Source of the DNA: JALEFZ01 sp039817415
GTDB taxonomy: Bacteria; Bacteroidota; Bacteroidia; J057
Direction: 5' to 3'
Length of the DNA stretch: 64,000 nucleotides
Assembly: GCA_039817415.1 (NCBI GenBank)
Contig: JBCBVV010000029.1
Coordinates: 1 to 64,000, forward strand
The notes under the pieces were generated by a model that saw only the letters and a program-made list of their open reading frames with translations, was not told the origin of the DNA and searched no databases. The translations under genes and the position numbers were made by a program. Shown here piece after piece: positions 61,552-64,000 of this stretch. How positions within the stretch are numbered: position 1 is the first letter of the stretch; every line of letters starts with the position of its first letter.

Positions 61552-62220
61552 ATGGCAAGATTTAGTCGAATAGAGGTTGCCTTAAAAATGTTTCATACTG
61601 GAATTGTTCCCGTTTACTATCATCCGGACTTAGAACTCGTAAAGCAAGTGATTAAAGCTTGCTATAAGGGAGGAATAAGAGTATTTGAGTTTACGAATCG
61701 GGGAGATGGAGCTGATAGGTTATGTAGGCAATTGTTGGAACATTGCAGGGTAGAATTTCCAGATTTAGCCTTGGGAATAGGCTCCATCGTGGAGGCACCA
61801 ACAGCTTCTTTGTACATTCAAATGGGGATGGATTTTATAGTATCTCCCTTATTGCATCCAGAAATGGCCAAGGTTTGTAACCGTAGGAAAGTACTTTGGG
61901 CACCTGGGTGTGGTACCATGACCGAAATAGGTCTAGCAGAAGAACTTGGTGCTGAGGTTGTTAAAATATTTCCTGCCGCTCAGGTGGGAGGTCCTTCCTT
62001 TGTGAAGGGAATAAAAGGACCTTCTCCTTGGACGAATCTTATGCCTACTGGAGGCGTGAGTCCCCAAAAAGAGGAACTTGATTCATGGTTTCAAGCAGGG
62101 GTATGGTGTGTGGGAATGGGATCAAAACTTATTTCGCCAGAATTGATAAAAAGGGCTAAGTTTGATGATCTGACCCACAAGGTGAAAAGTGCTATTCAGG
62201 TTGTTTCAGCTTACAGGTAG
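61552..62220 (+). CDS. eda: KDPG/KHG aldolase
   Basis: 222 residues. Cleaves KDPG to pyruvate and glyceraldehyde-3-phosphate. The Schiff-base Lys is in EVVKIFPAAQVGG and the acid/base Glu in RVFEFTNRG. LWAPGCGTMTE and LMPTGGVSPQ are conserved phosphate-binding parts. ATG at 61552 starts 101 bp after kdgK, a gap with no terminator. It is followed 21 bp later by the BASS transporter. Confidence 0.93.
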   Translation: MARFSRIEVALKMFHTGIVPVYYHPDLELVKQVIKACYKGGIRVFEFTNRGDGADRLCRQLLEHCRVEFPDLALGIGSIVEAPTASLYIQMGMDFIVSPLLHPEMAKVCNRRKVLWAPGCGTMTEIGLAEELGAEVVKIFPAAQVGGPSFVKGIKGPSPWTNLMPTGGVSPQKEELDSWFQAGVWCVGMGSKLISPELIKRAKFDDLTHKVKSAIQVVSAYR

Positions 62221-62241
62221 GTTAGTCGCAAAAGAAAGGAC

Positions 62242-63339
62242 ATGAAAAGACTACAACAATTCGGATTCGGGATAGCTACTATTAGCTTCTTATTTGCTTT
62301 AGTCATGTATGTGATGGGTATGGGGGGCCAAACAGGCATTCCTGTAATCATTGGCTTTGTTGGGTTAATAGTCGGGATGATGCTAAGTGAGCCACTGAAA
62401 GGCTACGTATTTTCTGTTCTTATTTTCATGTCCGTAGCCTTGGCGATGTATTATCCCTCCTTATTCCAGACCATTGGTGAGTTCGAATTGAAAGGCTTGA
62501 TCATCCCCATTTTGATGGTCATCATGTTTGGCATGGGGACCTCTATGAGTGTAGAGGATTTCTTGGGTGTACTTCGTATGCCAAAAGGAGTGTTGGTAGG
62601 GATCATCTGCCAATTTACCATCATGCCTTTTGTAGGCTTAGGGCTTGCTTCTTTATCGGGCTTTCCACCTGAAATTGCTGCGGGCATTATCTTGATTGGT
62701 TGTTCTCCAAGTGGATTGGCATCCAATGTGATGTCTTACATTTCGAAGTCCAACTTAGCCTTATCATTGACCCTTACGATGATTGCGACCCTTTTGGCAC
62801 CCTTCATTACACCTTTTTTGATGCAATTGTTGGCCGATCAATTGGTACCGATTGACTTCCTCTCTATGATGCAAAGTATTTTGAAGATCGTGATTGGCCC
62901 AGTTGTATTGGGCTTGATCCTAAATACCATCTTAAAAGGTGAAAGATTTGAACGTGTAAAGAAAATCCTTCCGCTTGTATCCATGGCTGGAATTGTCCTC
63001 ATCATTGCCATTATCACAGCAGCCGGAAGAGATTCCATGCTAACCATCGGATGGATCTTAATGTTGGTTGTGGTGGTTCACAACGTATCAGGATATTTTC
63101 TGGGGTATCTGTTGGGCAAAGGGGTAGGGCTAGATGAGGCTTCTGCCCGAACTGTTGCCTTTGAAGTCGGGATGCAAAATGGCGGCCTTGCTTCAGGTAT
63201 TGCCTTAGAGATGGGAAAGCTGGCTACAATGGGCCTTGCTCCGGCCTTGTTTGGTCCTTTTATGAATATTTCTGGATCCATTTTGGCCACTGTCTGGAAG
63301 GAACGCCCTATGGAAATAAAGGATGAAACCTTAGAATAG
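62242..63339 (+). CDS. BASS-family (bile acid:Na+ symporter-like) transporter
   Basis: 365 residues, about ten membrane segments. GTSMSVEDFLGVL, the crossing-helix segment ILIGCSPSGLASNVMSYISK and GMQNGGLASGIA are the sodium-site signatures of the family. Beside kdgK and eda, members are likely to carry a keto-acid or uronate-type sugar acid, such as KDG, rather than bile acid. It is the last gene of the run, 11 bp from the convergent regulator, with no terminator seen. Confidence 0.9.
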   Translation: MKRLQQFGFGIATISFLFALVMYVMGMGGQTGIPVIIGFVGLIVGMMLSEPLKGYVFSVLIFMSVALAMYYPSLFQTIGEFELKGLIIPILMVIMFGMGTSMSVEDFLGVLRMPKGVLVGIICQFTIMPFVGLGLASLSGFPPEIAAGIILIGCSPSGLASNVMSYISKSNLALSLTLTMIATLLAPFITPFLMQLLADQLVPIDFLSMMQSILKIVIGPVVLGLILNTILKGERFERVKKILPLVSMAGIVLIIAIITAAGRDSMLTIGWILMLVVVVHNVSGYFLGYLLGKGVGLDEASARTVAFEVGMQNGGLASGIALEMGKLATMGLAPALFGPFMNISGSILATVWKERPMEIKDETLE

Positions 63340-63350
63340 TACCTCCTTGA

Positions 63351-64000
63351 CTAGATCACACTTGCTAAAAATTCTCTAGAATATTGGGCAGGACTCATGC
63401 CTGTAATTCGTTTAAATTGTCGGTTGAAATTGGAGAGGTTGCGAAAGCCTGCTTCTTGAGATACCTGAACCACTGTCATATGAGATAGCCTTCCTTTTAG
63501 AATCAAATCGCAAGCGTAGGATATGCGCATTTCATTGACGACTTGTTTGAAAGTTTTAGTGGTTCTTTGCTTGAAATACCTACAAAAAGCGGTTTCGGAA
63601 AGATTAGCCACTCGCGCGGCTTCTGTTAATGATATTTCCCCTTTAAAGTTTTGGATGATGAAATTATATACCTCAGTTAGTCTGTGATAATCATGGACGT
63701 GGTATTGTTTTTCGAAGCTTTTGCTACAAAGGATCTTTAGGTTATTCTGCTTACTTAATGAATGTAGAATATCTAAGAGAATGATCAGTTGCTTGAGCGG
63801 ATCAGCTTCTATGATCTCATACATCATTCGTTTTATGATTTCTTGGCTTCTTTCTGGTACGCTTATCCCTCTTTGTGCCTTATGAGACAATTCTCGGAGA
63901 AGGGAACATTCAGGCATGTCGAGGAACTTTTCCCCAAACATTTCAAAGTGGAATTGGATGACGATTAAATCCGAATTGTCATCGACTTCTCCCTCTCCGA
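63351..64000 (-). CDS. AraC-family regulator (partial)
   Basis: Leftward gene cut by the right edge, so the N-terminal sensor domain is missing; the visible frame runs open to base 64000. About 216 codons remain. The C-terminal AraC DNA-binding domain has two helix-turn-helices: SLTEAARVANLSETAFCRYF and VVQVSQEAGFRNLSNFNRQF, with the closing FKRITGMSPAQYSRE. Upstream there is part of a cupin-like region (DDNSDLIVIQFHFEMFG). It converges on the KDG/transport genes and probably controls that cluster. Confidence 0.88.
   Translation of the reverse strand, partial: GEGEVDDNSDLIVIQFHFEMFGEKFLDMPECSLLRELSHKAQRGISVPERSQEIIKRMMYEIIEADPLKQLIILLDILHSLSKQNNLKILCSKSFEKQYHVHDYHRLTEVYNFIIQNFKGEISLTEAARVANLSETAFCRYFKQRTTKTFKQVVNEMRISYACDLILKGRLSHMTVVQVSQEAGFRNLSNFNRQFKRITGMSPAQYSREFLASVI

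Overview
This window is chromosomal DNA from a member of the Bacteroidota, probably a free-living, gliding-type lineage of the Cytophagia/Saprospiria kind. The basis is two surface proteins with type IX secretion (type B) C-terminal sorting domains, one beside a PorP/SprF-like partner; Bacteroidota-type promoters (TTG/TTTG and TAnnTTTG); weak or absent Shine-Dalgarno sequences; and families such as DUF2911, DUF1573, TlpA-like thioredoxins and an SSS/AGE/GH2 sugar cluster. The genus cannot be fixed from sequence alone. I saw no rRNA, tRNA, CRISPR array, insertion sequence or prophage, so this looks like ordinary core and niche chromosome.

Layout. 1-4.5 kb: glyoxylate shunt (aceB, aceA) with a divergent short-chain acyl-type XRE regulator cut by the left edge; the intergenic region carries GCGAA/TTCGC elements, one dyad overlapping the predicted -33 box of aceB. 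4.5-7.8 kb: a PorP/SprF-like outer-membrane protein and a 786-residue SprB-repeat protein. 8.1-11.1 kb: sucC, a methyltransferase and fabH, all leftward. 11.3-16.9 kb: a six-gene sugar operon joining a legionaminate/bacillosamine-like front half (CBS-nucleotidyltransferase, LegB-like dehydratase, LegC-like aminotransferase, WbpD-like acetyltransferase) to two Kdo genes (kdsD, kdsA). 17-27 kb: DUF1697, a second sorted surface protein, an MBOAT plus LysM-SGNH acyl-transfer pair, a membrane-anchored subtilase, a small beta-barrel-like protein and a GH3 enzyme. 27-38 kb: a J-like gene broken by an amber codon, dut, a pterin dehydratase, a TlpA-like protein, DUF1573, a copper ATPase with chaperone, miaA, TMEM220-like, holin-like, TauE-like, HD-hydrolase and thioredoxin-SPOR genes. 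38-46.7 kb: DUF2911, a TPR histidine kinase, two DinB-like proteins, a cNMP/CBS/DUF294 protein and ahcY. 47-53 kb: GNAT-like protein, MlaF-like ATPase coupled to a degenerate arginase-fold protein, an SDR, an unknown membrane protein and a cysteine-less transglutaminase-like protein. 53-64 kb: a compact rightward catabolic run (two-repeat unknown protein, aldo-keto reductase, GH2 beta-mannosidase, SSS symporter, AGE-fold protein, KDG kinase, KDPG aldolase, BASS transporter), followed by an AraC regulator cut by the right edge.

How it fits together. The glyoxylate shunt and its regulator serve growth on acetate or fatty acids. The 11-17 kb operon probably feeds surface glycans, and the MBOAT/SGNH pair probably acylates a wall or surface polymer. 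The rightmost cluster looks like uptake and breakdown of a mannose-containing (possibly uronate-containing) oligosaccharide through 2-keto-3-deoxygluconate. The observations most worth checking are the amber-split J-like gene, the hybrid Kdo/amino-sugar operon, the metal-ligand-less arginase homologue coupled to an orphan MlaF, the regulator sites over the aceB promoter, and several enzyme-fold proteins lacking a catalytic residue. No single convincing new defence or mobile system was found.
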